Notes under the pieces: model-generated
Told to the model about the DNA's origin: nothing
The model's database searches: none
Seen by the model: the letters and a program-made list of their open reading frames with translations, nothing else
Source: Micromonospora chaiyaphumensis
Lineage (GTDB): Bacteria; Actinomycetota; Actinomycetes; Mycobacteriales; Micromonosporaceae
DNA length: 64,000 nucleotides
Assembly: GCF_900091435.1 (NCBI RefSeq)
Contig: NZ_FMCS01000006.1
Span: 425,594 to 489,593 of the forward strand
Reading direction: 5' to 3'
In this document: positions 42,856 through 51,056 of the stretch, one piece after another
Numbering within the stretch: the first letter of the stretch is position 1
Layout of the letters: every line of letters begins with the position of its first letter
Program-made: the position numbers and the translations under genes

Positions 42856-43395
42856 TTACCCGATCCGGCCCGCCGTCCACGCCCGGGCCAGAATCTCGTC
42901 CACCGTCTCCTCCGGGGTCTGCGCCGAGGTGTCCAGCCAGAGCCCGATCCGTGGCGTGGTGGCCCGGAGGTCGGCGTCCAGGTCGGCCACCGGCCAGTCG
43001 CCGTACCCCTGCTTGGACCGGCCCCGCTCCCGGGCGGCGACCACGTCGGCGCGCGGCGCGAGCACCACCACGGCCAGCGGCCGGTGCCGGATCCGCTCGA
43101 CCAGCGCCGGCAGCTCCGCACCGAGCACCACGTCCTGGAGTACGACGGTGAAGCCCGCGGCGGCGTACCGGTCGGCGGCCGACGCGGCGAGGTCGTAGCG
43201 GAGCCGGAGCTGCCGCCACGCCTCGTCGGTGAGGTCGGCGGTCAGCGCCGCCCGGCCGCTGACGATCATCCGGCGGAACACGTCGCCGCGCAGGTGCACC
43301 GCCCGCGGCAGCCGTCGCGCCAGCAGCTCGGCCACAGTGGACTTGCCGGCCGCCATGATTCCACTGATCAGCACCACCGCCGGGGTTTCCCACAC
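42856..43395 (-). CDS. P-loop kinase (chloramphenicol phosphotransferase-like AAA family)
   Basis: 179-aa nucleoside-monophosphate-kinase-like protein. Walker A is SGIMAAGKSTVAELL near residue 11; RGDVFRRM gives the acceptor-side Asp and AARERGRSKQGYGDW the lid arginines. Similar proteins phosphorylate small molecules, but the substrate is unknown. It is upstream of, and 9 bp from, the quinone oxidoreductase gene, so the two are probably cotranscribed. Confidence 0.75.
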   Translation of the reverse strand: MWETPAVVLISGIMAAGKSTVAELLARRLPRAVHLRGDVFRRMIVSGRAALTADLTDEAWRQLRLRYDLAASAADRYAAAGFTVVLQDVVLGAELPALVERIRHRPLAVVVLAPRADVVAARERGRSKQGYGDWPVADLDADLRATTPRIGLWLDTSAQTPEETVDEILARAWTAGRIG

Positions 43396-43492
43396 GGGTG
43401 CATCCTGACAGCAGGGGTGGGACGGCGGCTCGCCGGTTTCACCGGCCGTGGCAGACTAGGCACGGCCGCGTACCCCGTCGGGGACGCGGCAG

Positions 43493-43579
43493 GGAGGGTT
43501 CGCCTAGTGGCCGATGGCGCTGGTCTTGAAAACCGGTAAGGCAGCGATGTCTTCGTGGGTTCGAATCCCACACCCTCCG
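43493..43579 (+). tRNA. tRNA-Ser (anticodon UGA)
   Basis: 87-nt class II tRNA. The acceptor stem pairs GGAGGGT with ACCCTCC, the discriminator is G, the anticodon loop is CTTGAAA (TGA), there is a long variable arm and a GGTTCGAATCC T-arm. CCA is not encoded. It reads UCA codons and, by wobble or modification, others. Confidence 0.95.
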
Positions 43580-43715
43580 CCCCTGACCGACAGGTCCGTC
43601 ATCCCTCGTCGAGTAGCAGCCTGTCCGGACACCGGGTGCTTCCGGTTCGATTCGGGCCGCCGAGGGGGTATGAAGGGGCGCAGGACATTCGCGCGCACCC
43701 GGAAGGACCGTTTCG

Positions 43716-44249
43716 ATGAGCCTGGAACGACCGATCGCCCCGGACCCGTACGAGCTGCTGCCGACGGTGCCGTCGTTCAACCTGACCAGCGACGACGTGC
43801 ACAACGGCGAGCCGATGGACGCCCGGTACGCGCACGGCAGCGCCGGCGGCGAGAACGTCTCCCCGCATCTGGCCTGGTCGGGCTTCCCGGACGAGACCAA
43901 GAGCTTCGTGGTCACCTGCTTCGACCCGGACGCGCCGACCGGCAGCGGCTTCTGGCACTGGGTGCTGGTGGACGTGCCCGCCTCGGTCACCGAGCTGCCG
44001 ACCGGGGCCGCGGAGAGCGACCTCGGCGGCGCCTTCAGCATCCGCAACGACTACGGCGACACCGGCTACGGCGGCGCCGCCCCGCCGGCCGGCGACCGGC
44101 CCCACCGGTACGTCTTCGCGGTGCACGCGGTGGACGTGGAGCGGCTCGACGTGGGCAAGGGGGCCAGCCCGGCGTACGTCGGCTTCAACCTGGCCTTCCA
44201 CACCCTGGCCCGGGCGGTCATCCGCCCGACCTACCAGATCAAGGAGTGA
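43716..44249 (+). CDS. YbhB/YbcL-type PEBP family protein
   Basis: 177-aa cytoplasmic phosphatidylethanolamine-binding-protein homologue. Typical motifs are GGENVSPHLAWSGFPDETKSFVV, DPDAPTGSGFWHWVL and GYGGAAPPAGDRPHRYVF. Bacterial members are of uncertain function. ATG 43716 follows GGAAGGA. The 136 bp after the tRNA carry no other supported gene. A strong terminator follows. Confidence 0.87.
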   Translation: MSLERPIAPDPYELLPTVPSFNLTSDDVHNGEPMDARYAHGSAGGENVSPHLAWSGFPDETKSFVVTCFDPDAPTGSGFWHWVLVDVPASVTELPTGAAESDLGGAFSIRNDYGDTGYGGAAPPAGDRPHRYVFAVHAVDVERLDVGKGASPAYVGFNLAFHTLARAVIRPTYQIKE

Positions 44250-44255
44250 GGCGAC

Positions 44256-44281
44256 GGGGCCTCCGCGCCCGCGGAGGCCCC
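44256..44281. terminator. Convergent hairpin terminator
   Basis: A 10-bp stem GGGGCCTCCG with CGGAGGCCCC and loop CGCCCG lies between the PEBP and methyltransferase genes. Confidence 0.75.
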
Positions 44282-44288
44282 GGCCCGG

Positions 44289-44999
44289 TCAGCCCGGGAC
44301 GCGGGCGACCGCGAAGACCGACTGGCCGAACGGCGGCCGGACGCGCTGCTCGGCGGCCTTGGTGGCCGGGAGGACCAGGGTGTCGTAGACCTTCACCATG
44401 GGCCCCTCCTTCGGCATCAGCCGGAAGACCTTGGTGGCCATGAAGTAGCCGATCAGGCCGAGCGCGTTCGCGTAGTGGATCTTCTCGACGGTGAGGCCGG
44501 CCTCGGTCATCGCCGCGGCCAGCGTCTTCTTCGTGTAGCGCCGGACGTGGCCGGTGGCGATGTCGGCCGGGCTCATGGCGAACTGGAACGCGGGCACGAT
44601 GATGATCACCGCGCCGCCGGGGCGGACCAGGTCGCGCATGCTGCGCAGCGCGCCCACGTGGTCGTCGATGTGCTCCAGCACGTTGTACGACACGGCCGCG
44701 CTGTAGTCGCCGCGCTCGGAGTGCGGCAGCAGCATCTGCCGGACCTCGATGCCCGGGTGGTCGGCCAGCCGCTCCTTGAGCCGGACCAGGCGGTCCGGGT
44801 CCGCCTCGGTGGCGGTGATGCGGGGGATGTGCGCGGACCACTCGAGGACGTAGTCGCCCAGCCCGCTGCCGATCTCGATGGGGTTGTCACCGAGGTAGGG
44901 CACGGCGAGCTCGACGAACCAGCGACGGTGGTTGACCGCCGTCGCGAGCCCTTCGAGCACCTCCGACTGGACGCGCTGATCCCCAGTGATTTCTGCCAT
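44289..44999 (-). CDS. Class I SAM-dependent methyltransferase
   Basis: 236-aa methyltransferase. Motif I is PIEIGSGLGDYVLEW, the post-I acidic residue is in TATEADPD and motif III-like is VSYNVLEHIDDHVGALR; VRPGGAVIIIVPAF follows. The C-terminal YANALGLIGYFMATKVF is hydrophobic, suggesting a lipid or polyprenyl-linked substrate. ATG 44999 has GAGGA upstream, preceded by a good promoter at 45145-45174. It diverges from a large membrane glycosyltransferase-like protein, a common pairing for envelope glycan genes. Confidence 0.83.
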   Translation of the reverse strand: MAEITGDQRVQSEVLEGLATAVNHRRWFVELAVPYLGDNPIEIGSGLGDYVLEWSAHIPRITATEADPDRLVRLKERLADHPGIEVRQMLLPHSERGDYSAAVSYNVLEHIDDHVGALRSMRDLVRPGGAVIIIVPAFQFAMSPADIATGHVRRYTKKTLAAAMTEAGLTVEKIHYANALGLIGYFMATKVFRLMPKEGPMVKVYDTLVLPATKAAEQRVRPPFGQSVFAVARVPG

Positions 45000-45144
45000 G
45001 CGTCGATTCCTCACGATATGACTGACCCGCGCCTGGACCGACAGAGTCAACCATCCGGATGGACGGCGGGGGAATCGGGGCACCGGGGGTGGCCGAATTG
45101 TGGTCGGGGGTGGGCACGTGATCGGCGGTAGGCGAACCCGGCAC

Positions 45145-45174
45145 ATAGTACGCCAGTACCCAGAAACATGTCAC
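45145..45174 (-). promoter_or_regulatory. Vegetative-type promoter for the methyltransferase gene
   Basis: On the minus strand -35 GTGACA (45174 to 45169), an 18-bp spacer and -10 TACTAT (45150 to 45145). It gives a leader of about 140 nt before ATG 44999. Confidence 0.6.
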
Positions 45175-45209
45175 GGCCCTGCCATACCCTGACTACGCTC
45201 TGAATTGTC

Positions 45210-47021
45210 ATGACTACTCCTGAATCGGACGCCGCCCCGGGTGGTGCCGCCGAGGACGGGCCCGACGAGGGCGGACGACCGGGGCAGGGCAGGTGGGTCG
45301 ACGCCGTCGCCGTGCTCAGTTTCGTGCTGCTCGCCTTCTGGATCACCGCCCGCCTCTGGCTGGACCCGGCCAACGGGGTGCGGGACAACCGCACCGATCA
45401 GGCGCAGTTCGAGTGGATGATGGCGCACGGTGCGCGCGTCGTGACCGATTTCGCCTATCCCTTCACGTCGGACCGGATGAATGTGCCGGACGGCGTCAAT
45501 CTGATGGCGAATACGTCCGTATTATCCATTTCGCTGCCAATGACGCCGGTCACCGTCCTGTTCGGGCCCCGCTGGTCATTCCTGCTCTTTCTCACCCTCG
45601 GAATGGCCGCTACCGGCGCGGCCTGGTATTTCGTCCTCTCCCGGGTGCTCATCGGTGCTCGCGGCCCGGCCTGGCTGGGCGCCGGCTTCTGTGCGTTCGC
45701 GCCGGCCATGCTCTCGCACGCCAACGCCCACCCGAACATCGTCAGCCAGTTCGTGGTGCCGCTGCTGGTCTGGCGGACGCTGCGCCTCGCCGAGCCGGGC
45801 CGCTGGCTGCGCAACGGTGTGCTGCTCGGCCTGCTGATCGTCTGGCAGGCCTTCCTCAACCTCGAGATCCTGCTGATGACCGCCATCGGCCTGGGCGTCG
45901 TGGTGCTGGCGCTCGCCCTCGGCAGGCCCGAACTGCGTGCGGCCGCCCGGCCCTTCGTCGCCGGGCTCGCCGTGGCCGCCGTGCTCTCCGGGGTGCTGCT
46001 GGCGTACCCGCTTTCCGTCCAGTTCTTCGGCCCCGGCGCCTACCAGGGGCTCTCCACGTTGATCCGGGGCTACCGCACCGACCTGGCCTCCTACGTCGCC
46101 TGGTCCCGGGAGTCCCTGGCCGGTGACGCGCGGGGCAGCGTCTGGCTGGCCAAGAACGCCACCGAGGAGAACGCCTTCTTCGGCTGGCCACTCGCCGTGC
46201 TGGCGGTCGCGCTGGTCTGGTGGCTGCGCCGCAACGTCGTGGTGCTCGGCCTGGCCGCCGTCGGCGCGGTCTTCGTGCTGTTCTCGCTCGGCCGCGAGAT
46301 CCGCTTCGACGGGCGGGACACCGGCATCCCCGGCCCCTGGGCGGCGCTGGAGCACCTGCCGATCCTGCACTCGGTGGTGCCCACCCGGTGGTCGCTGGCG
46401 CTCACCCCGATCGTGGGCGTCCTGCTCGCCCTCGGCGCCGAGCACGTACGGCGGCTGGCCCGGCGGCACCCCGGCGCCCGGCGCCAGATCCGGTTCGCCA
46501 CCGCCACGGTGCTCACCATGGCGCTGCTGCCGCTCCTGCCGACCCCGCTGCCCGCGGTGCGCCTCGACCCCACCCCGAGCTTCGTCACCTCCGGCGCCTG
46601 GCGGCCCTACGTGGCCGGCGGCCGCAGCATCGTCACGCTCCCGCTGCCCGACACCACGTACGCCGTCCCGCTGCGCTGGTCCGCCGAGACCCGGCTGGAC
46701 ATGCCGCTGGCCCGCGGCTACTTCCTCTATCCGGACACCCGGCCCGGCGCGGGCCGGGTCGCCCTCTTCACCGCACCGCCCCGTCCCACCAGCACCTTCT
46801 TCACCACCATCCGGCAGACCGACGCGGTGCCGCCGATCACCCCGCAGGACCGGGTGGCCGCCGTGGACGACCTGCGGTACTGGCGGGCGGGCGCGGTGGT
46901 TCTCGATCCGCGGCTGCGGCAGGCCGGCTCGCTGTACCGGGGAATGACCGAGCTGACCGGGATCACACCGAGATTCACCGGCGGGGTCTGGCTCTGGGAC
47001 GTGCGCCCACTGGTCGACTGA
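45210..47021 (+). CDS. Large multi-pass membrane protein, GT-C-like
   Basis: 603-aa polytopic protein with about 11 hydrophobic segments, then a soluble C-terminal domain of about 150 residues. An early extracytoplasmic acidic pattern (DQAQFEWMMAHG, FTSDRMNVPDGVN) is typical of GT-C enzymes that use polyprenyl-phosphate sugars, but I cannot assign a family. The bases from about 45470 to 45640 use many A/T-ending codons unlike the rest of the gene. ATG 45210 has no clear ribosome-binding site; TACGCT lies ten bases upstream of it. Confidence 0.65.
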   Translation: MTTPESDAAPGGAAEDGPDEGGRPGQGRWVDAVAVLSFVLLAFWITARLWLDPANGVRDNRTDQAQFEWMMAHGARVVTDFAYPFTSDRMNVPDGVNLMANTSVLSISLPMTPVTVLFGPRWSFLLFLTLGMAATGAAWYFVLSRVLIGARGPAWLGAGFCAFAPAMLSHANAHPNIVSQFVVPLLVWRTLRLAEPGRWLRNGVLLGLLIVWQAFLNLEILLMTAIGLGVVVLALALGRPELRAAARPFVAGLAVAAVLSGVLLAYPLSVQFFGPGAYQGLSTLIRGYRTDLASYVAWSRESLAGDARGSVWLAKNATEENAFFGWPLAVLAVALVWWLRRNVVVLGLAAVGAVFVLFSLGREIRFDGRDTGIPGPWAALEHLPILHSVVPTRWSLALTPIVGVLLALGAEHVRRLARRHPGARRQIRFATATVLTMALLPLLPTPLPAVRLDPTPSFVTSGAWRPYVAGGRSIVTLPLPDTTYAVPLRWSAETRLDMPLARGYFLYPDTRPGAGRVALFTAPPRPTSTFFTTIRQTDAVPPITPQDRVAAVDDLRYWRAGAVVLDPRLRQAGSLYRGMTELTGITPRFTGGVWLWDVRPLVD

Positions 47022-47037
47022 CCGGGACGGCGGCCGG

Positions 47038-47832
47038 TCAGGCCTGGCGGACGCAGCAGCCCTGGCAGATCTTCGGCCGGGGCAGGGTGAAGGCGAGGCA
47101 GCAGGTGCGCCGCTGCACGGTGGGTTCGCCCGCGGGGCCGGGCACCAGCTCGACCAGGTCGCTCAGGTCGAGCGCGTCCAGCAGCGTGGTGATGGTCGCG
47201 GTGGAGGAGCCGGGGAGCGCGTCCGAGGCACGCAGGATGCCGTGCGCGATGCCGGAGGCGACCGAGCCGAGAAGGGTACGGGTGCCGATCCGGACCTCGC
47301 CCTGGATGGCCTCGATCAGCGGCGCGAAGTGGGCGTCGAGCAGCGTGGCGCGCAGCGCGTCGAGCAGCGCGGCCTCGTCGGCGACCACCCGGACGCCGGG
47401 GCCGCCGGCCAGCGCCAGCGGGTCACCGGGAAGCACCGCGACCGTGGTCGAGCTGCGCAGGCCGAGGGTCAGCAGCTGGTGGTGGTCCTCGAAGTGGACC
47501 AGCACGTCGGCCGGGTCGAGCAGCGGCACCCGCCGGGCCGAGGCCCAGCCGAGCACGGCCGGCAGCGCCGTCCAGTAGCTGTAGGACTTCCAGGCCAGCG
47601 CGGCGCAGGCGTGCGGGGTGCCACCCCAGCGCCGGCCCGCCGCGCGCAGGAACTCGGGGAGCAGGGTGCCGTCGACCAGCCGGGTCGCCGGGGTCCAGTG
47701 CGGCGAGCCGTCGGTCACCAGCAGGCCGGGCGCGAGGCCAGGCAGGTCGTCGGTGCCGAACATGGCGCGCAGGGTCGCCGTGACCGGGGCGAACGGGGTG
47801 GCGACGTCCCACCCCGGCATCACCGCAGTCAC
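47038..47832 (-). CDS. FhuF-like (2Fe-2S) siderophore-iron reductase
   Basis: 264-aa cytosolic protein. The FhuF hallmark is the C-terminal CC-x10-C-x2-C, here C244, C245, C256 and C259 in RRTCCLAFTL and KICQGCC, which binds a [2Fe-2S] cluster used to release iron from siderophores. GTG 47832 follows GGGGA at seven bases. An IdeR/DtxR-type iron box lies 56-74 bp upstream, so transcription is probably repressed by iron. The gene is monocistronic and converges with the membrane protein gene. Confidence 0.87.
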   Translation of the reverse strand: MTAVMPGWDVATPFAPVTATLRAMFGTDDLPGLAPGLLVTDGSPHWTPATRLVDGTLLPEFLRAAGRRWGGTPHACAALAWKSYSYWTALPAVLGWASARRVPLLDPADVLVHFEDHHQLLTLGLRSSTTVAVLPGDPLALAGGPGVRVVADEAALLDALRATLLDAHFAPLIEAIQGEVRIGTRTLLGSVASGIAHGILRASDALPGSSTATITTLLDALDLSDLVELVPGPAGEPTVQRRTCCLAFTLPRPKICQGCCVRQA

Positions 47833-47887
47833 CTGGTCGTCCCCTGTCTGGTCGCCCCACCGGCCGCCGCGTGTCGCCGGCTCGGAC

Positions 47888-47906
47888 TAAGGCTAGCCTA
47901 ACCACA
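47888..47906 (-). promoter_or_regulatory. IdeR/DtxR-type iron box
   Basis: The 19 bases from 47888 (TAAGGCTAGCCTAACC and three more) match the consensus TTAGGTTAGSCTAACCTAA at 15 of 19 positions. It lies in the promoter of the FhuF-like gene. Confidence 0.72.
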
Positions 47907-48091
47907 GCTTCCCGGTGGAGGGAAGTGGCCCGGTGGGCTCGGGAGAGAGGTCCGGCTCACTCCGTCGCCCGTCGCGTACTACCCGGCGCGATGGGCGGAA
48001 AACGCCGCCGAGCGGGGCGGCAGGCGGCGCAAGCATCGACGGGCGCCGCTGAATTGTCAAGGCGAGTGTCGAATACGAGGCAGTTTCCGTA

Positions 48092-48112
48092 CACGTTCGG
48101 CCACCGAACGTG
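48092..48112. promoter_or_regulatory. Perfect palindrome upstream of the HTH-deformylase gene
   Basis: Arms CACGTTCGG and CCGAACGTG flank CCA, ending 30 bp before ATG 48143. It is a likely operator, perhaps for the HTH domain of the downstream protein itself. The rest of the 47833-48142 gap holds the iron box and no supported gene. Confidence 0.6.
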
Positions 48113-48142
48113 AAAATGGTCTTCCCGCGTACGAGGAAGCCG

Positions 48143-49672
48143 ATGACGACCTCACCCATCGAGCGTGCCGCCGACTCGTTCGCGGCCGAACTCGCCCGGC
48201 ACCGCACCGGCCGCGGGCTGTCCAAGAAGCAGTTGGCCACGCTGATGGGCTTCGACCCGTCGTACGTGAGCCACGTCGAGGGGCGCCGGCACCGGCCCAC
48301 CGAGGACTTCGCCCGCCGCGCCGAGGCCGTCCTGGAGGCCAGCGGCGCGATCTGGCAGCGCTTCCGGGAGTACGACGAGCTGCGGCACGGTCGCTCCGGC
48401 GGAGCGCACCGGGACCCGCCCGTGCCCGGGCAGTGGCTGCCGCCGGGCACCGGGCTGGTGGTGGAGCGCGAGACCGCGACCCTCACGTACACCGGCGACG
48501 GCTACCACTGCGCGATCCGGCGCGAGCTGTACAACGCCGGCACCGAGCCGGTCACCCGCTACCTGGTCCGGGTCGCCGTCGACCGCTACCCCAACGACCC
48601 CGGCCGCTCCAACCGGCACCACCGGGAGCACCCGCTCACCTTCGCCGAGCTGCAACTCACCGCCTACCGGGACGACGGGGGCACGCGGGAGCCGATGCAC
48701 TGGCGGGCCAAGCACGACCGGGACGCGTTCAAAGAGATCTGGCTGCTCTTCGAGAACGACGAGGGCCGCTTCCCGCTCTACCCCGGCGACCGGGTCACCA
48801 TCGAGTACGCGTACCGCGTCGGGCGGGACAAGTGGGGCCCCTGGTTCCAGCGCGCCGTACGCCTGCCCACCCGGCACCTCGCCGTGCGCCTCGACCTCCC
48901 CGCCGACCTCGACCCCAAGGTGTGGGGTGCCGAGACCTCCCTCTCCGCCGAGGAGGGGCCGCTGCGTACCCCGATCCTGCGGGGCGACGACGGCGGCCGG
49001 GCGATCTTCGAGTGGGCGACCGACGACCCGCCGCTGAACGCCCGCTACCGGATGCAGTGGCGGTTCCGGAGCCAGCCTCCCGACGCCGAGCCCGACGGCC
49101 CGGCCCCCGGCACCCGCATCCGGGCCAGCGACCGGATGCGCGCCGTCGGCATCGTGCAGCGCGGTGACGACCTGCTCCGGCAGCCCGCCCGCCAGTTCGA
49201 CCTCCCGCGCGAGGAACAACTCGCCCGGGACGTGGTCGACCGCCTCTCCGGCCTGCTGGTCCGCCTCGACGAGCTGCACCCGTTCAGCAAGGGGGTCGGC
49301 ATCGCCGCGCCGCAGCTCGGGCTCGGCTGGGCCGCCGCCCTGGTCCGCCCCGCCGATCGGGCCGCCGAACCCGTCGTCCTGCTCAACCCCAGGGTGGTGG
49401 ACAGCTCCCGGGAAACCGACGAGCAGTACGAGGGCTGCCTCTCCTTCTTCGACCACCGCGGCCTGGTGCCCCGGCCGCTGCGGATCGACGTCGAGCACGC
49501 CCAGTGGGACGGCAGCCGCGTCATCACCTCCTTCGAGTACGCCATGGCGCGGCTGGTCGCCCACGAGATCGACCACCTGGAGGGCCGCCTCTACGCCGAC
49601 CGGATGGCCCCCGGCGTGCCGCTGGTGCCGGTCGAGGAATACCGGGAGAGCGGCACACCCTGGCGCTACTGA
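48143..49672 (+). CDS. XRE-type HTH / peptide deformylase fusion protein
   Basis: 509-aa protein with three parts. Residues ~10-75 are an XRE/Cro-type helix-turn-helix (LSKKQLATLMGFDPSYVSHVEG). Residues ~100-300 are beta-strand-rich (RRELYNAGTEPVTRYLVRV, PGDRVTIEYAYRVG) and unassigned. Residues ~360-509 are a peptide deformylase with all three motifs: GVGIAAPQ (384-391), EGCLS (430-434, metal ligand Cys432) and HEIDH (474-478). Deformylases are normally stand-alone ~180-aa enzymes. The ATG at 48143 has GAGGA upstream; GTG 48110 is an in-frame alternative inside the palindrome. It may be a regulator sensing formyl groups or a substrate, but the intact catalytic residues argue that it hydrolyses something. 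Confidence 0.88.
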   Translation: MTTSPIERAADSFAAELARHRTGRGLSKKQLATLMGFDPSYVSHVEGRRHRPTEDFARRAEAVLEASGAIWQRFREYDELRHGRSGGAHRDPPVPGQWLPPGTGLVVERETATLTYTGDGYHCAIRRELYNAGTEPVTRYLVRVAVDRYPNDPGRSNRHHREHPLTFAELQLTAYRDDGGTREPMHWRAKHDRDAFKEIWLLFENDEGRFPLYPGDRVTIEYAYRVGRDKWGPWFQRAVRLPTRHLAVRLDLPADLDPKVWGAETSLSAEEGPLRTPILRGDDGGRAIFEWATDDPPLNARYRMQWRFRSQPPDAEPDGPAPGTRIRASDRMRAVGIVQRGDDLLRQPARQFDLPREEQLARDVVDRLSGLLVRLDELHPFSKGVGIAAPQLGLGWAAALVRPADRAAEPVVLLNPRVVDSSRETDEQYEGCLSFFDHRGLVPRPLRIDVEHAQWDGSRVITSFEYAMARLVAHEIDHLEGRLYADRMAPGVPLVPVEEYRESGTPWRY

Positions 49673-49733
49673 CCCGCACGAACTCCGGTACGCGGGCCGG
49701 TTGCCGGCCCGGCCCGCGCACCGGTGAACGGGG

Positions 49734-49775
49734 GCCGGGTCGCGTGCCCCAGGGGGCAGGGGCACGCGACCCGGC
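49734..49775. terminator. Very strong convergent hairpin terminator
   Basis: A perfect 17-bp stem (49734-49750 with 49759-49775, outer arm GCCGGGTCGCGTGCCCC) with loop AGGGGGCA. Confidence 0.88.
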
Positions 49776-49791
49776 TCGGGGGGAGCAAGGT

Positions 49792-50913
49792 CTACAGGTT
49801 GCCGAAGGTGTCGTAGCGGATGTTGTCCGGCGGCACGTCGTCGGCGGCCAGCGCGCGCAGCGTCGCCCGGACCATCGCCGCCGAGCCGGAGACGTAGCAG
49901 TCGTGCGTGGTCCACGGCCCGTAGCGGGTGACCACGTCGGAGATGGCACCGACTTCGCCGTCGAAGTCCGGGTCGTCGCTGCACGCCGGGGTCACCGACA
50001 GCCACGGGTGGGCGGCCACCAGCTTCTCCAGGCCGGGCAGCCCGTACAGGTCCGCCGGCCGCCGGGCCCCGTAGAAGACGTGCACCCAGCGGGTCCGGTT
50101 GACCCGGGTCAGCTCCTCCACCAGCGCCTTGATCGGGGCCAGCCCAACCCCGCCCGCCACGCAGAGGATGTCCCGGGTCGAGGCCCGGTCCAGGGTCATC
50201 GAACCCATCGGCGCGGCCACCCGCAGGAGGTCGCCCGGCCTGGTCCGGCGGACCAGCGCCCCGGACAACCAGCCCGCCGCCCCGGCCGGCGTCCGCACGT
50301 GGAACTCCAGCACGTTCTCCTCGTTGGGGGCGTTCGCCACCGAGTACGTCCGCCACACCCGCGGGTGGTAGCGGGGCGCCTCGACGCTGACGTACTGGCC
50401 GGCCTGCCAGGTCATCGGGTGCTGGAGGGCGCGCACCGTCAGCACCGCCGTGTCCGGGCCGTGCCGCTCGTGGGTGAGCACCTCGGCGTGCCAGAACGGC
50501 GGGTCGTCGTCGGCCGCCGCGCCCGCCAGCATCCGCTCGGTGATGCTCGCGTACGCCTCCCGCCACGCCTGGTCGTACTCCAGGTTCCAGCCGTCCCCCG
50601 CGGTGCTGCGCAGCGCGTCCAGCAGGGCGACGCCCATGGTCGCGTAGTGGCTCGCCTCGACGTGGAACTTCCGATGGTCCCGGCCCAGCGCGCGCAGGTA
50701 CTCGTCGAAGCTCTCCGGGTCGTCCACCGTCTGGGTGGCCGTGACGATCGCCTCCAGGATCCGGTCACCCTGGCCGTTCATCTGCACCGGGAAGAGGCCG
50801 CGCAGCGCCGGGTCGAGGAGGAACAGGCGGGCGTAGAAGTGACCGCTGAGCCGCTCCCGGTCCTCCTCGACAAGGGTCCAGCTCTCCTTCAGCAACCGCG
50901 CGAAGTTCTCCAC
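49792..50913 (-). CDS. Flavohemoglobin-like globin-reductase
   Basis: 373-aa two-domain protein, probably an NO dioxygenase or related haem reductase. The globin domain (1-135) has the proximal-His region RKFHVEASHYATMG (H84). The ferredoxin-reductase-like part has FAD-binding RTYSVANAP, nucleotide-binding GGVGLAPIKAL and terminal CYVSGSAAMVRATL. GTG 50913 is preceded by AAGGAG. The globin is shorter in places than that of enteric Hmp, so activity may differ. A 17-bp palindrome lies 68 bp upstream. Confidence 0.87.
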   Translation of the reverse strand: MENFARLLKESWTLVEEDRERLSGHFYARLFLLDPALRGLFPVQMNGQGDRILEAIVTATQTVDDPESFDEYLRALGRDHRKFHVEASHYATMGVALLDALRSTAGDGWNLEYDQAWREAYASITERMLAGAAADDDPPFWHAEVLTHERHGPDTAVLTVRALQHPMTWQAGQYVSVEAPRYHPRVWRTYSVANAPNEENVLEFHVRTPAGAAGWLSGALVRRTRPGDLLRVAAPMGSMTLDRASTRDILCVAGGVGLAPIKALVEELTRVNRTRWVHVFYGARRPADLYGLPGLEKLVAAHPWLSVTPACSDDPDFDGEVGAISDVVTRYGPWTTHDCYVSGSAAMVRATLRALAADDVPPDNIRYDTFGNL

Positions 50914-50980
50914 AGGGCACGCTCCTTCTCCGGACGGGCGGATCGGCCCCCACAGAATCTCCACGGAGCGTGCCGGCCGG

Positions 50981-50997
50981 TCGCACAGAATGTGCGA
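50981..50997. promoter_or_regulatory. 17-bp palindrome TCGCAC-N5-GTGCGA, copy 2
   Basis: Arms TCGCACA and TGTGCGA around GAA lie in the 143-bp region between the divergent flavohemoglobin and CPBP-protease genes. The core is shared with 33639-33655. Confidence 0.5.
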
Positions 50998-51056
50998 TCG
51001 GCTCACCTGGCCGTCGGGACGTGCCGACCGCCCCCCGGGTGCGGCACAGTGGTCCG

